64,000 nt of DNA from an uncultured Latescibacterota bacterium (GCA_951813615.1 OX638377.1:5739739-5803738), one strand, 5' to 3'. Numbered from the stretch's first letter, positions 42,847-53,010 are shown. Numbers and translations: made by a program. Notes: generated by a model not told the origin, from the sequence alone.

Positions 42847-43175
42847 CCATGGTCGTCACACTCAAAGAAGTTCTCGACTCCCTACCGCCCGAGCGGCGTG
42901 CGGAGATTGACCGTCGATACGAGGAATTGCTCAACGAAGTAGAGTCCCTCAAGGAACTGAGGTCCTTGTCAAAACTGTCTCAAGCCAAGATGGCCGAGGC
43001 ACTAAGGATCAGCCAGCCCGCTGTCTCCAAGATAGAAAAGCAGACCGACATGTATCTTTCTACTCTGCGCGGCTATGTGGAGGCCATGGGCGGCGAGATG
43101 GACATCGTCATTCGCCTGCCCAACCGGGAGCCTGTAAAGGTCAAATCGCTGAAGGCCATGGCTGGTAACACCTAA
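42843..43175 (+). CDS. HigA-type antitoxin (XRE helix-turn-helix)
   Basis: A 110-residue protein with an N-terminal helical segment and a central HTH, LSQAKMAEALRISQPAVSKI, followed by LSTLRGYVEAMGGEMDIVI. It would neutralise the toxin and bind the palindrome at 42471-42486. The 4-base overlap with the toxin ensures coupled synthesis. It is followed by the DUF3500 gene after about 50 bases. Confidence 0.9.
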   Translation: MTMVVTLKEVLDSLPPERRAEIDRRYEELLNEVESLKELRSLSKLSQAKMAEALRISQPAVSKIEKQTDMYLSTLRGYVEAMGGEMDIVIRLPNREPVKVKSLKAMAGNT

Positions 43176-43226
43176 TTACGCGCCATGAGCCAAACTAGCT
43201 CTTTCTCGCCAGAGGAGGTGTATGCA

Positions 43227-44210
43227 ATGGCAGCAAAAAGCACGAACCGAACCGATACCATCCAGCGCATGGCCGAGGCCGCCAGCAATTTCCTCGCGTC
43301 CTTAGATGCGGCCGACCGGCAGAAAGCGGTGATCGACTTCGCCGACAGTACGGAGCGCGAAAACTGGCACTACATTCCGAGGGAGCGCGCCGGATTGCCG
43401 CTCAAGGAAATGGACGAGCGCCAGCGGGAACTAGCCCACGCGCTGGTAGCAACCGGAGTCAGCGCGTCGGGGTACGAAAAGGTCTCGACGATCATTTCGC
43501 TGGAGCCGATACTGGCCGAATTAGAGGGAGCCGGGCGTCGCTTCCAGCGCGATCCCGAGCTGTACCACGTGAGCATTTTCGGCGAGCCGGGTGGAGACGC
43601 GCCCTGGGGCTGGCGTTTTGAAGGCCACCACGTCTCGCTCAACCACACGGTAGTAGAAGGCCAACTGGGATCGACGCCGTTGTTTTTTGGCTCAAATCCC
43701 GCCGAGGTGCGCCACGGCGCGCAAACCGGACTGCGGGCTTTGCGGGAGGAGGAGGATCTGGGGCGGCAGCTTTTGCACGAGTTGGACGGCGAGCAGAAAG
43801 CAGTGGCCATCGTCAGTGCCGAAGCACCAAGGGACATCCTCACGACCAATGTGCCCCACGTGCGCGGCGAAGTCGCGCCGGAGGGGTTGGGCAGTGCGGA
43901 GATGAGCGCGGCACAGCGCCAGGTCTTGGACGCCTTGATTGAAGTGTACGTACGGCGCCTGCCCGAAGCGGTGGCCGAAGCCGAATGGGCGCGACTCGGA
44001 GCCGCATATTTGCGGGCGGCGCACTTTGCTTGGGCCGGCGCGGAGGAACGCGGGGGGCCGCACTACTACCGGGTGCAAGGGCCGGGTTTCCTAGCCGAAT
44101 ACGACAACACCCAAAACGACGCCAACCACATCCACGCGGTCTGGCGCGACCTGCACAACGACTTCGGCGAGGATCTGCTCAAGCGACACTATCGGCAGAA
44201 CCATAGATAG
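43227..44210 (+). CDS. DUF3500 family protein
   Basis: A 327-residue protein matching DUF3500: NWHYIPRERAGLPLKEMDER, LALVATG-type QRELAHALVATGVSASGY, FGEPGGDAPWGWRFEGHHVS, FFGSNPAEVRHGAQTGLR, LLHELDGEQKAVAIV and the end YYRVQGPGFLAEYDNTQN followed by HIHAVWRDLHNDFGEDLL. Function is not established. I chose ATG at 43227 because AGGAGGTG sits just before it; an upstream ATG at 43185 would add 14 residues. It is the first of three genes that run to 47219. Confidence 0.9.
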   Translation: MAAKSTNRTDTIQRMAEAASNFLASLDAADRQKAVIDFADSTERENWHYIPRERAGLPLKEMDERQRELAHALVATGVSASGYEKVSTIISLEPILAELEGAGRRFQRDPELYHVSIFGEPGGDAPWGWRFEGHHVSLNHTVVEGQLGSTPLFFGSNPAEVRHGAQTGLRALREEEDLGRQLLHELDGEQKAVAIVSAEAPRDILTTNVPHVRGEVAPEGLGSAEMSAAQRQVLDALIEVYVRRLPEAVAEAEWARLGAAYLRAAHFAWAGAEERGGPHYYRVQGPGFLAEYDNTQNDANHIHAVWRDLHNDFGEDLLKRHYRQNHR

Positions 44211-44268
44211 TTGTCGGAATTGCGCATTGAGCTATGGACCCATTCCTATTTCTTTTGGAGAGAATTCT

Positions 44269-46389
44269 TTGACCGTTACGGCTGTCTTCGGTTCACGCGC
44301 CGCGTTCTACGAACAATTGCACTGCCGCTACCAGCGCCGCGAGTTCGATAACTGGCAGGTCTGGGGCGGCAACCTGACCATTAAAATCGACGGTCGGGTT
44401 TGCGAGCCGCCTCTCGCTAGGGCCTATATCAAACCTGGCAAGACGACTGCCATGGCCCAAGTGCGCTGCGAGCTTTTCGTCGCCGCCGTTGACCCGCGCG
44501 AAGTTCAACCGGGAGATGTGGATGCGCGGCTGTGGACCGATGCTAGCGGGACCAATGATTACGTGGAGATGCGGCTGCTTGTCAATGAAGAAGGCACTCC
44601 CGTCCTCGCCGACAACAACCTCGTCTTTGAGTCAGCAGCTTTCGCACTTGAGCGCACGAGCACCTTCAACTACGCGATAGAATTTTCCGCCGACAGCTAC
44701 GCCGAGGCCGGGCGCAAGGAGTGGATCAGCCTCAACGACTTGGCCGAAAACCGCGACGGGGTCGTCGTCGTCAGCCCGGAGTGGGTGCGCAAGGGACCGA
44801 CGATTGCCGAGGTATGCGTCCGTAAAGTCGGTGCGCGTGTTGCAGAAGGCCGCTTCCGCTCGGGTCGGCTCGCCGAACTGACGCGGCGTTTAGAAGCCAT
44901 TCCAGCCGACGTGATCTACATGCTGCCCTTCTTCCGCCCAGGTTTTGCGGACCTGCACACCGGCGCAGACGTACGCAAGGGTACCCTCGGCAGCGTCTAT
45001 GCGGTACAGGACTTTTTCCAAGTTGACCCCGAGCTAGTTTCGCCGACCGAGGAAGTGGATTGGGGGGCGCTGGTGGCGGAGTGCCTCGTGCCTGCAGAAG
45101 AGATGGAAGGTCTCGTCGGGTTGTCAGCGGCCCAAGTAGAAAAGACTCTCGGCCGAGACGCCTTCGTCCAACTCGTCGGGCGCGCTGAGTTGCGGGCACT
45201 GATTAGGAGAGCACACTCCCTCGGCAAGAAGGTCATCTTCGACTTGGTGCTGATGCAGAGCAGCCGCGACTGTCCGCTAATCGCCGAGCATCCCGAATGG
45301 TATCTACACGACGAGAGTGGGGTGCCGCAAATTCACCAGATCGCTTGGCTGGTCTATTCGGACGTAGCGCTCTTCGACTTGGTTTACAATCAGCCGTTGC
45401 AAGAGTATTTGCTGGAGATCGCCCCGTATTGGATCGAGCAATGCGGGTTCGATGGAGTGCGGATCGACGCCAGTCAGACCATTGACCGACCCTTCCTCAA
45501 AAAGCTCAAGAACCGCATTCAAGCCGCCGCGCCCGAGGCGTTGGTGCTGGGCGAGACGCTGTGCCCGCTGACGGAGGCCGTGGACGTCCCGGCAGATATG
45601 ATCTACGCGCTCTTGGTTGACTTCCACCGCGACGTCGAGCACGCCCAGCCCCTCATCGACTTTCTAGAGGAGATGAATCGCACCTTCGCGGCGGGCACCG
45701 TGGCGATGGCCTACTTTGAAAACCACGACAGCCCGCGCGCCACCCAAGTGTGGCACGAGCGGTTCCAAAAACTCTTGCAGTGCGACGAGCAGGCGCGGGA
45801 CTACTGGCAGGGGCTTACCTGTCCCATCCAGCCGGATGCAGAAAACCGGGCGCTGCTGATGGCACTACTCAAGAATTTGCAGGCCGCCTTGATCGACTGC
45901 TCGGCTGGCTCGGCCTCTAAGTGCAATCTGACGCGGGGTTTGGAGCTAGGCAGCGAGTGGGGCGAGGAAACGCGTACCGACTTTGAAAACGAAACCCTCC
46001 TGCACTTTGACTGGGCCGAGCTCGAGCCGCACGCCAGCCTAGCGAGGGCTTACGAGCGTCTCGTTGCGCTGCAAAAGGAATGGCCAGAATTTTGCGACGG
46101 AGAGATTTACTTCCATCGCAACGAATTCGCGGGCTGCGACCCAGACGACCGCATTCTGGCTTACGTGCGCTATACCGAGCGGAGCGCGCTATTAGTAGCG
46201 CACAACTTCGATCCGCGCACCGTGCGGCGAGCTTCCTTCCACTTCGATTACCTACCGCAGTCGCCCACATCGCGCCAAAAGTGCTTCGACACATACGAAG
46301 CCCTTGCGATTGAGGCCATACCCGCCAGCGACGAGATCTCGGAAGTCAGCCTCATGCCACTACAGACGCAGGTGTGGCGACTTTACTGA
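44269..46389 (+). CDS. GH13-type alpha-amylase-family protein
   Basis: About 706 residues. An N-terminal beta domain (residues to about 150) precedes a TIM-barrel with GFDGVRIDASQTI (nucleophile Asp), LVLGETLCPLTEAV (acid Glu) and ENHDSPRATQVW (third acid), and a C-terminal beta domain. The usual DVVxNH region I is replaced by DLVLMQSS. The layout loosely recalls maltosyltransferase GlgE, but I am not sure. The start is TTG at 44269 with TTGGAGAG upstream; a TTG at 44227 is possible. Substrate unknown. Confidence 0.82.
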   Translation: MTVTAVFGSRAAFYEQLHCRYQRREFDNWQVWGGNLTIKIDGRVCEPPLARAYIKPGKTTAMAQVRCELFVAAVDPREVQPGDVDARLWTDASGTNDYVEMRLLVNEEGTPVLADNNLVFESAAFALERTSTFNYAIEFSADSYAEAGRKEWISLNDLAENRDGVVVVSPEWVRKGPTIAEVCVRKVGARVAEGRFRSGRLAELTRRLEAIPADVIYMLPFFRPGFADLHTGADVRKGTLGSVYAVQDFFQVDPELVSPTEEVDWGALVAECLVPAEEMEGLVGLSAAQVEKTLGRDAFVQLVGRAELRALIRRAHSLGKKVIFDLVLMQSSRDCPLIAEHPEWYLHDESGVPQIHQIAWLVYSDVALFDLVYNQPLQEYLLEIAPYWIEQCGFDGVRIDASQTIDRPFLKKLKNRIQAAAPEALVLGETLCPLTEAVDVPADMIYALLVDFHRDVEHAQPLIDFLEEMNRTFAAGTVAMAYFENHDSPRATQVWHERFQKLLQCDEQARDYWQGLTCPIQPDAENRALLMALLKNLQAALIDCSAGSASKCNLTRGLELGSEWGEETRTDFENETLLHFDWAELEPHASLARAYERLVALQKEWPEFCDGEIYFHRNEFAGCDPDDRILAYVRYTERSALLVAHNFDPRTVRRASFHFDYLPQSPTSRQKCFDTYEALAIEAIPASDEISEVSLMPLQTQVWRLY

Positions 46390-46412
46390 ACCCAAACAAG
46401 AGGAGCACGAAC

Positions 46413-47219
46413 ATGGCAAAAATCGGCGCAATTCACTACAACTGGCCCGGCTGCGATCTCGAAGGTTTCGCCCGGCGGGCCAGCGAAATCGGCTACCAGT
46501 ACTGCGAGTTGCAGATCCGCGACATCTGGGATGGCGAGTCCAAAAACGGCGAGCAGACGGCCGCAGCCACCCGCGAGTTATTGGCCAAATACGGGATGCA
46601 AGCCTCGGCAGTAGCGGCCGGCAACGACTTTCTGCAAGCCGATCCCCGCGACTTGGACGCGCAAATCGAGCGCTATCGCTACGTCTGCCAGATCATCTCC
46701 ATAACCGGCACGGACATCGTGCGCTCGGACGGCGGCTGGAACCGCAATGGCGACGTCCCAGAGGACCAGTGGGACGCCATGATGTTAGAGGCCTTCAAGC
46801 GCTGCGCCGATTTTCTCGAAGAATACGACGTGCGGATCGCCCTCGACAACCACGGGATTTCCACCAACGACGGCGATTGGCAGTTAAGCCTGATCGAACG
46901 GGTTGGCTCGGACCGGCTCGGCGTCAATTTGGATACCATGAACTACCGCTGGTTCGGGCACGAGTTGGACCGAATCGACCATTTCTATGAAATACTGGCT
47001 CCGCACGTCTTCCACACCCACATGAAAGACGGAACCGGCTCGCGGCAAAATTACAAGGGGGCGGCATTGGGCGAGGGCGAGATCCACCTCAACCACGCGG
47101 TCCAGTGCCTCAAGGCAGCCGGCTACGACGGGGCTTGGACGGCTGAATACGAAGGGCCGGAGACCGAGGGACAGGTGGGATACGAAAAGTGCTACCAGTG
47201 GCTGGTGGCGAACGTCTGA
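46413..47219 (+). CDS. Xylose-isomerase-like TIM-barrel sugar isomerase/epimerase
   Basis: A 268-residue AP-endonuclease-2/IolE-like TIM barrel: IGAIHYNWPGCDLEGFARRA, GYQYCELQIRDIWDG, RIALDNHGISTNDGDW, LGVNLDTMNYRWFG, VFHTHMKDG and WTAEYEGPETEGQ. The Glu/Asp/His/Glu metal set of the family is visible in these phrases. ATG at 46413 follows GAGGAG. It ends the plus-strand group with DUF3500 and the GH13-like gene. Confidence 0.9.
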   Translation: MAKIGAIHYNWPGCDLEGFARRASEIGYQYCELQIRDIWDGESKNGEQTAAATRELLAKYGMQASAVAAGNDFLQADPRDLDAQIERYRYVCQIISITGTDIVRSDGGWNRNGDVPEDQWDAMMLEAFKRCADFLEEYDVRIALDNHGISTNDGDWQLSLIERVGSDRLGVNLDTMNYRWFGHELDRIDHFYEILAPHVFHTHMKDGTGSRQNYKGAALGEGEIHLNHAVQCLKAAGYDGAWTAEYEGPETEGQVGYEKCYQWLVANV

Positions 47220-47227
47220 TCGTCGTT

Positions 47228-47845
47228 CTACGCGCGATTTTTACGGTCCAAGATTTCGGCCAACTCGCGCGCGGTTTGTGCGGCGTCGCAGAAGAGCACC
47301 GTCTCCAAGCCCAGCGCCGCAGCCGCGGCCACGCAGTGCGGATTGTCGTCGATTAGCACGGCTTCTCGCGGCTGACAGTCAATCTGCTCCAGCACATAGC
47401 GGAAGGCCGCCGGATCGGGTTTGAGCAGGCCGATTTCCTGTGAGAGAAACACTTGCTCAAAAACATCGAGGGTAGTGCAAACGCGCTGGATACCGCGCCA
47501 GAGCAACTCGTTGTTGTTGGACAGCGCGTACAGAGGGTACTCGGTGGCTAGCTGCCGAAGCAGAGGAGCGACGCCCTCGATCTCGTGCAGGGCCAGTCTT
47601 TCGAAGGCGCGGCCCAAGGCGGCGTCGGTGGCGCGCAGGCCCGTGCCCTCGCGCAAGGCACCGAGGAAGGCCGCCGCGTCGATTTCGCCGCGTTCAAAGG
47701 CCAGAAACTCTGCGCTGTCGCCGAACCATTGCTCCACGCGCCGAAGATGGCTGGGGCCAGTAATCCCGGGCAACAGAGCCAATCCGGGCAGGCCGGCAGT
47801 TCTCACTACGGTGTCGCAAAGATCGAAGATCAGGGCGCGGATCAC
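47228..47845 (-). CDS. HAD-superfamily protein with a non-canonical motif I
   Basis: A 205-residue HAD-IA-like protein. Motif I reads LIFDLCDTVVRT, so the second Asp of DxD is Cys10. Motif II LYALSNNNELLW, motif III Lys at LLKPDPAAFRYV and motif IV VLIDDNPHCVAAAAALG are intact. The helical cap spans about residues 15-80. GTG at 47845 overlaps the hrpA stop (GTGA). Loss of the general acid suggests something other than an ordinary phosphatase, or an inactive protein. Confidence 0.82.
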   Translation of the reverse strand: MIRALIFDLCDTVVRTAGLPGLALLPGITGPSHLRRVEQWFGDSAEFLAFERGEIDAAAFLGALREGTGLRATDAALGRAFERLALHEIEGVAPLLRQLATEYPLYALSNNNELLWRGIQRVCTTLDVFEQVFLSQEIGLLKPDPAAFRYVLEQIDCQPREAVLIDDNPHCVAAAAALGLETVLFCDAAQTARELAEILDRKNRA

Positions 47846-50800
47846 CGGATTTGACTAATCTGCTCAATCTTCTTGTCGAGCCGCTTGGGGGAGATTGGGT
47901 GGGCGGTGCCTAGCTCTTGGGCGAAGATCGAGACGCGATATTCTTCCAGCATCCAGCGCAATTCCTCGATTTGGGCCGCGCGCTCGGGCGAATTGGTCTC
48001 CCCGTCGAGTTTTTCCAACTGACTCTGGTACACCTCGATCAACTCGGCCTTCTGCGCGTCCTTGCGCGGATCGGTCGCGGCGCGTTCGGCTCGCACTTCG
48101 ACGGCTTTCAGGTAGCGGATTAAGTGACTGAGACGGTGGAAGGGGACGCGGGCGAGGAAGTCGTCGGGCAGTAGTCGCTCCAAGTCCGCGTCCAGCCCGC
48201 GATAGGACTGGCCTGAGAAGAGAATTTCCCGCCTGGCTTCGAGCAAGCTATCGACCGTGGAGATGAAGCGCGGGGCCAAGCCGCGCAGCCGTTGCTTGGC
48301 CTCCACCAGCACGGCGTCGAAATCCTCTTGGCGCAGGGGTAGGATTTGCTCGCGGTGGAAGAGATAGCGCTCGAGATGTTCAAATGCTTGGGTGCGCAGT
48401 TCCAGTGAACTGCCTTGATAGCGCGCCTTGAACTGCGCCAACTCTTGGAGCTCGCGCTGGAGCCACGCTAGCTCGTCGCGTAACGCCAAGGCGCAGAGGC
48501 CCAAGAAACCCTCCCGCGAGCGGGCTTCGGCTTCGGCGCGACTTTTGTAGAGTCGCAGCGCCACACCGCCTTCCTCCCGGTCGAGTCCGGGCCAGCCATA
48601 GAGCGGCACCCCGCCCGCTTGGGTCACCTCTATTCGTTCGGGCGGATCGCCGAAATCCCACGTAGTTATCCCGTCTCGTTCCCACTGTCGGGTCGCCTTT
48701 TTCCACGCGTCGAGTTCGACTGGGGTGTCGTGCTGTTCAAGGCGTTGGGTCAGTTGCTGCAAATCGCGACCGGCCGCGACGGATTGATCATCGGTCCCTT
48801 GGATATCGACGCGCATCTTGAGGTGGTCGGGCAGGTCGGCGGCGTTCCAGTCCGCCGCTTGGATTTGGATATGGTAGTGCCGGCGGATGTGCTCTTGCAG
48901 CGACTCCAAAAAGGTGGGATGTGTCGGCTTGAGTGCGGCTGCAATGCTCTGGGCCTTTTCCGGGATCGGCACCAGTTGCTTGCGGATGGACTTGGGCAAC
49001 GAGCGCAGCAGGACGGTAACTTTCTCTTCGAGCAGGCCCGGCACCAGCCATTCGAGTATTTCAGGATCGACGGCGTGGGCCAGCTTGTAGGGTAATTTGA
49101 CAGTAATACCGTCCTCGTCTTGCCCCGGGCGATAGGCGTAGCTGAGGGATAGTTCATTGCCGTCGAGGTCGAGTGCGTCTGGGAAGGCTTGCTGGTCGAA
49201 TTCAGCGCGGGTGGTGCCGAGCAAGTCTTCCTCCTCCATCAGCAGGAAGTCGTCGGCTTTGTCTTTGAGGAATCGGTTGAGGTCGGGCAGAGAGGAAACA
49301 TCGTCGAGATACCGGGAGTAAAAGCGGGCAGCGGCCTCTTCGACGTGGACATCGGCCAAGCCGCGGGCGCGGGTCTGCCAAGTTTCGATCTTCTGACATA
49401 GGCGAATGTTGTGCGCGAGAAACTTGTGCGGAGTATGCACCGTCCCAGGCACCAACGCCTCGCGGATGAAGATTTCGGTGGCCTCGCGGGCATTGATGCG
49501 GCTGTACGGGATGCGGCAACTGAGCACTTCGAGGCCGTAGAGGGTCTGCTTTTCCCGCACCAGCACTCGCCCCGAACGCGCGTTGAAGTAGGGTTGGTCG
49601 TACGAAGCGCGGCACAGGTGGCTGCCTAGTTCAGCGAGCCACTCGGGCTGGATGCGAGCGACAGTGCGGGCGAACAGGCGCGAGGTCTCGACGATCTCGG
49701 CCGCGACCAGCCAGCCGGGGGGGGCGCTCTCGACTGGCTTCTTGCCCTTGTTGGAGCGGAAGAGTCCCGAGCCGGGAAAAATCATCACCTCGCGGTTGCG
49801 CGCTGCCTGATAGACATTGCCTTCCTCTTGGCACGCCACACTCGAAAGCAGGCCGGTGAGTACTGCGCGGTGGATCGCGTCGTACCCGGCGGGTTCGCGG
49901 TTGAAGCGGAAGCCTTTTATCTCTTTCAGGGTCTCGCGGATTTGCGCGTGGATATCGCGCCACTCGCGCATCCGCATGTAGGAGAGGTAGTGCGCCTTGC
50001 AGAATTTGCGCAACTGGTTCTGCGAGGCGCTTTCCACTTTGTCGTGATAGGCGTTCCAGATGTTGAGATAGGCTAGGAAATCGGAATTTTTGTCGTGGAA
50101 CTGGCGGTGCATTTGGTCGGCCGCATCCTGCTCTTCCAAGGGCCGTTCGCGCGGATCTTGAATGCTGATGGCCGCGGCAATGACGAGCACTTCGGACAGA
50201 GCTTGTTCCTCGCGGGCCTGGAGCAGCATCCGCGAGACCGTAGGGTCGATGGGCAGGCGCGCCATATCGCGGCCAAGGGGCGTGAGTGCGCGGTTTTCGT
50301 CGAGGGCGTTGAGTTGGCTCAGGAGCTGAAAACCACCGGTGATAGCGGCTTTTGCCGGGGGGTCGATAAAGGGAAAAGCTTCAATGTCCCCTAGTTTGAG
50401 GTTAATCATCCGCAGGATGACCTCGGCGAGATTGGCGCGCTGGATCTCGGGCTGGGTGTATTCGGGCCGCGAGAGAAAGTCCTGCTCTGAGTAGAGGCGA
50501 ATGCACACCCCTTCCGCGACCCGCCCACAGCGACCCTCCCGTTGGCGGGCGCTGCTCTGCGAAATCGGTTCGATCGGCAGGCGCTGGGTGTGCGTGCGAG
50601 GGTTGTAGCGCGACAGGCGTGCCAAGCCCGTATCTACGACGTAGCGGATGCGGGGAATGGTCAGCGACGTTTCGGCGATATTGGTGGCCAACACTACGCG
50701 GCGGTGGTCCCCCGGGGCGAACACGCGCTGCTGCTCCCCGGCGGTTAGGCGGCCAAACAGCGGCAAAATCTCGACGCCGCGCAGCTTGCGCCCTTCGAGC

Positions 50801-51723
50801 CGCTCGCGGGTTTCGCGGATATCGCGCTCGGACGGCAGAAAAACCAACAGGTCACCCTCCCGCGACATGCGTAAAATCTCGTCCACCGCGCTGGCGGCCG
50901 CATCCAAATACGTGTAGTCGCCGCGGTCCTGCAGGATCTCGTCGAGTGGCCAGTAGCGGACCTCGACCGGGAACATCCGGCCCGAAACCTCGATGACCGG
51001 AGCGTCGTCAAAAGCCTTAGAGAAGGTTTCGGTGTCGATGGTAGCCGAGGTGATGACGATCTTGAGATCGGGCCGCTTGCGGCGCAAAAGCCGCAGGTAG
51101 CCGAGTAAAAAGTCGATGTTGAGGCTGCGCTCGTGGGCCTCATCGACGATGATGGTGTCGTATTCGAGCAAGTCGGGATCGCCTTGGGTCTCGGCCAGCA
51201 AGATGCCGTCGGTCATGACCTTGATGCAGGTCTCGGGCGCGGTCTGATCGCGGAAGCGGATTTTGCAGCCCACATCGCGGCCGTAGGTCACTTTGAGTTC
51301 TTCGGCCACGCGCTGAGCGATGGAAAGAGCGGCGACGCGGCGCGGCTGCGTGACGGCAATGCGGCCGGCCTCGCCCCGGCCAGCCTCTAGGCAGATTTTG
51401 GGCAATTGCGTACTCTTGCCCGAGCCGGTCTCACCGGCGATGATGACGATGGGATGCGCCTTGATCGCCGCGAGGATTTCGTCCCTGCGATCGCTGATGG
51501 GCAGGGCTTTGGGGTAGGTGGGGTTTGGGCGGTTTTTGCGTCGACGTTGGCGCAGACGAGCTGAACTGCGCGCTTGGCCTAAGAGGCGTTCGACTTCTTT
51601 CGGATCGAGGCGACCACGACGCCTCAGACGCCGTTCTATGCGCACCCGATCTTGGAGCATGCACTGAGGCAGGAGGGTTTTAAGCGCAGTGATGGGGTGC
51701 GATTTGGTAGGCGTTTCGCTCAA
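47842..51723 (-). CDS. hrpA: ATP-dependent RNA helicase HrpA (DEAH family)
   Basis: A 1293-residue DEAH helicase, the length of E. coli HrpA. Walker A is GETGSGKST at 97-105, DEAH at 194-197 (VDEAHERS), SAT motif ITSATID, QRxGRxGR-type SARQREGRCGRVAEG, and the long C-terminal HrpA-specific region with helical domains. The protein remodels RNA, including collided ribosomes in E. coli. It stands alone except for the coupled HAD gene downstream. Confidence 0.97.
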   Translation of the reverse strand: MSETPTKSHPITALKTLLPQCMLQDRVRIERRLRRRGRLDPKEVERLLGQARSSARLRQRRRKNRPNPTYPKALPISDRRDEILAAIKAHPIVIIAGETGSGKSTQLPKICLEAGRGEAGRIAVTQPRRVAALSIAQRVAEELKVTYGRDVGCKIRFRDQTAPETCIKVMTDGILLAETQGDPDLLEYDTIIVDEAHERSLNIDFLLGYLRLLRRKRPDLKIVITSATIDTETFSKAFDDAPVIEVSGRMFPVEVRYWPLDEILQDRGDYTYLDAAASAVDEILRMSREGDLLVFLPSERDIRETRERLEGRKLRGVEILPLFGRLTAGEQQRVFAPGDHRRVVLATNIAETSLTIPRIRYVVDTGLARLSRYNPRTHTQRLPIEPISQSSARQREGRCGRVAEGVCIRLYSEQDFLSRPEYTQPEIQRANLAEVILRMINLKLGDIEAFPFIDPPAKAAITGGFQLLSQLNALDENRALTPLGRDMARLPIDPTVSRMLLQAREEQALSEVLVIAAAISIQDPRERPLEEQDAADQMHRQFHDKNSDFLAYLNIWNAYHDKVESASQNQLRKFCKAHYLSYMRMREWRDIHAQIRETLKEIKGFRFNREPAGYDAIHRAVLTGLLSSVACQEEGNVYQAARNREVMIFPGSGLFRSNKGKKPVESAPPGWLVAAEIVETSRLFARTVARIQPEWLAELGSHLCRASYDQPYFNARSGRVLVREKQTLYGLEVLSCRIPYSRINAREATEIFIREALVPGTVHTPHKFLAHNIRLCQKIETWQTRARGLADVHVEEAAARFYSRYLDDVSSLPDLNRFLKDKADDFLLMEEEDLLGTTRAEFDQQAFPDALDLDGNELSLSYAYRPGQDEDGITVKLPYKLAHAVDPEILEWLVPGLLEEKVTVLLRSLPKSIRKQLVPIPEKAQSIAAALKPTHPTFLESLQEHIRRHYHIQIQAADWNAADLPDHLKMRVDIQGTDDQSVAAGRDLQQLTQRLEQHDTPVELDAWKKATRQWERDGITTWDFGDPPERIEVTQAGGVPLYGWPGLDREEGGVALRLYKSRAEAEARSREGFLGLCALALRDELAWLQRELQELAQFKARYQGSSLELRTQAFEHLERYLFHREQILPLRQEDFDAVLVEAKQRLRGLAPRFISTVDSLLEARREILFSGQSYRGLDADLERLLPDDFLARVPFHRLSHLIRYLKAVEVRAERAATDPRKDAQKAELIEVYQSQLEKLDGETNSPERAAQIEELRWMLEEYRVSIFAQELGTAHPISPKRLDKKIEQISQIR

Positions 51724-51741
51724 AGATTACTTGCCAGCCAT

Positions 51742-53010
51742 TCAGGCGTCCGTGCGCCAGAGGCGCGGTACAGGGCTGGTGGCTTGGTGCTCAGGCAGGT
51801 GCCAGTAGGGTTCTTCGGGCGGGATTTCCTGCAAGTGCGGGCAGGTCATGCCGTGGCGGTCCCACACTACTTCGCCGGCGCGTAAGGTCAAGGCGCATTC
51901 GAGGCGGTGCCGGGCTTCAATGCAGGCCCAGCCGCAGTCGCGAAAGTAGAAGTTGCCCTCCAAGACGCCCAGCACGGCGATGTCGGCTTCAGAGCCGGGC
52001 GTCAAAGTCCCCAACTCGGGCCGGCGGATAGCGCTGGCGGGCGTGACGGTGGAGCGGTAGATCACTTCCTGTAAGGACATGTCCATGGCCAAACATTTGG
52101 ACATGGTGTCGAGCATGGAGTGGACGTGGCCGTTGATATTGCCCATGTGCAAGTCGGTGCTGATCGAGTCGGGCGGGAAGCCTTCGGCAATGGCCGGCAT
52201 GGCGGCGCGGTACCAGAAGCTGGCCGCCCCGTGGCCGAGGTCGAAGTGGATACCTCGCTCGCGCGCCTCGCGCATGTAGTCGTACACTGCGCCGTTTTCA
52301 TCGATGACGGGGAACTGGCGGGCAAAGACGTGGGTGTGGATGTCACCGGGGCGCAGGTGCTTGAGGATGAGGTCGGGATAGGAGCGCTCGGGCGGGCGCG
52401 GCCAAAAGTCAACCATCACCGGCATTTTACAGCGCTCGCCGGCCTCGACAGCCGCGTCAACCGAGGCCCAAGGCGGATGCTCGTCGTCAAAGGGTTTGGT
52501 GGTCCAATAATGGGCGGTCTTGATACCGACACACACCTCGTCGTGGGCTGCGGCCATCTCGGCCGCCCGCTGCGGATCGAGGTTGGCGACGATTTGTTCG
52601 GGAGGGCCCATGCCCGGCGCGGCAATGTTGACATAGGCGAACATGCGGATTTTGGCGTGATTGATCACCGTCTCGCGGAAGTGCTCAAACTCCTCGGCCC
52701 CAGCCGTGCCCGTATCGACGCAGGTGGTTACACCCTCTTTGAGGAAGTGGGCGTCGGCGTTGAGGCTGCCCACCAACCCACCCGATTGACGGGCGCGGGT
52801 GTGGTACGTATGGACGTGGATGTCGAGCAGGCCCGGTACGACGACGAGGTTGCTCACGTCGATGACGCGATGGGCGTCGGCCGGGGAAATGTCCGCTTCA
52901 ACGCGGGCGATGCGGCCATCGAGTACGCCGACATCGGCAACGCCGTTGATGTCGTTGACAGGGTCGATTACGTGGCCGCCTTTGAGCAGCATTTCGAGCT
53001 TGCGAGGCAT
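51742..53010 (-). CDS. Amidohydrolase/deacetylase-family metallohydrolase (dihydroorotase-like)
   Basis: A 422-residue TIM-barrel amidohydrolase: VVVPGLLDIHVHTYHTRA (HxH), CVGIKTAHYWT with the likely carbamylated Lys, DIHTHVFARQFP, FDLGHGAASFW and ISTDLHMGNINGHV (final Asp). The phrases and the ending GSEADIAVLGV are typical of the EF_0837/AHA_3915-type deacetylase group. The ATG at 53010 lacks a strong ribosome site. It is transcribed away from the NfeD operon. Confidence 0.9.
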   Translation of the reverse strand: MPRKLEMLLKGGHVIDPVNDINGVADVGVLDGRIARVEADISPADAHRVIDVSNLVVVPGLLDIHVHTYHTRARQSGGLVGSLNADAHFLKEGVTTCVDTGTAGAEEFEHFRETVINHAKIRMFAYVNIAAPGMGPPEQIVANLDPQRAAEMAAAHDEVCVGIKTAHYWTTKPFDDEHPPWASVDAAVEAGERCKMPVMVDFWPRPPERSYPDLILKHLRPGDIHTHVFARQFPVIDENGAVYDYMREARERGIHFDLGHGAASFWYRAAMPAIAEGFPPDSISTDLHMGNINGHVHSMLDTMSKCLAMDMSLQEVIYRSTVTPASAIRRPELGTLTPGSEADIAVLGVLEGNFYFRDCGWACIEARHRLECALTLRAGEVVWDRHGMTCPHLQEIPPEEPYWHLPEHQATSPVPRLWRTDA

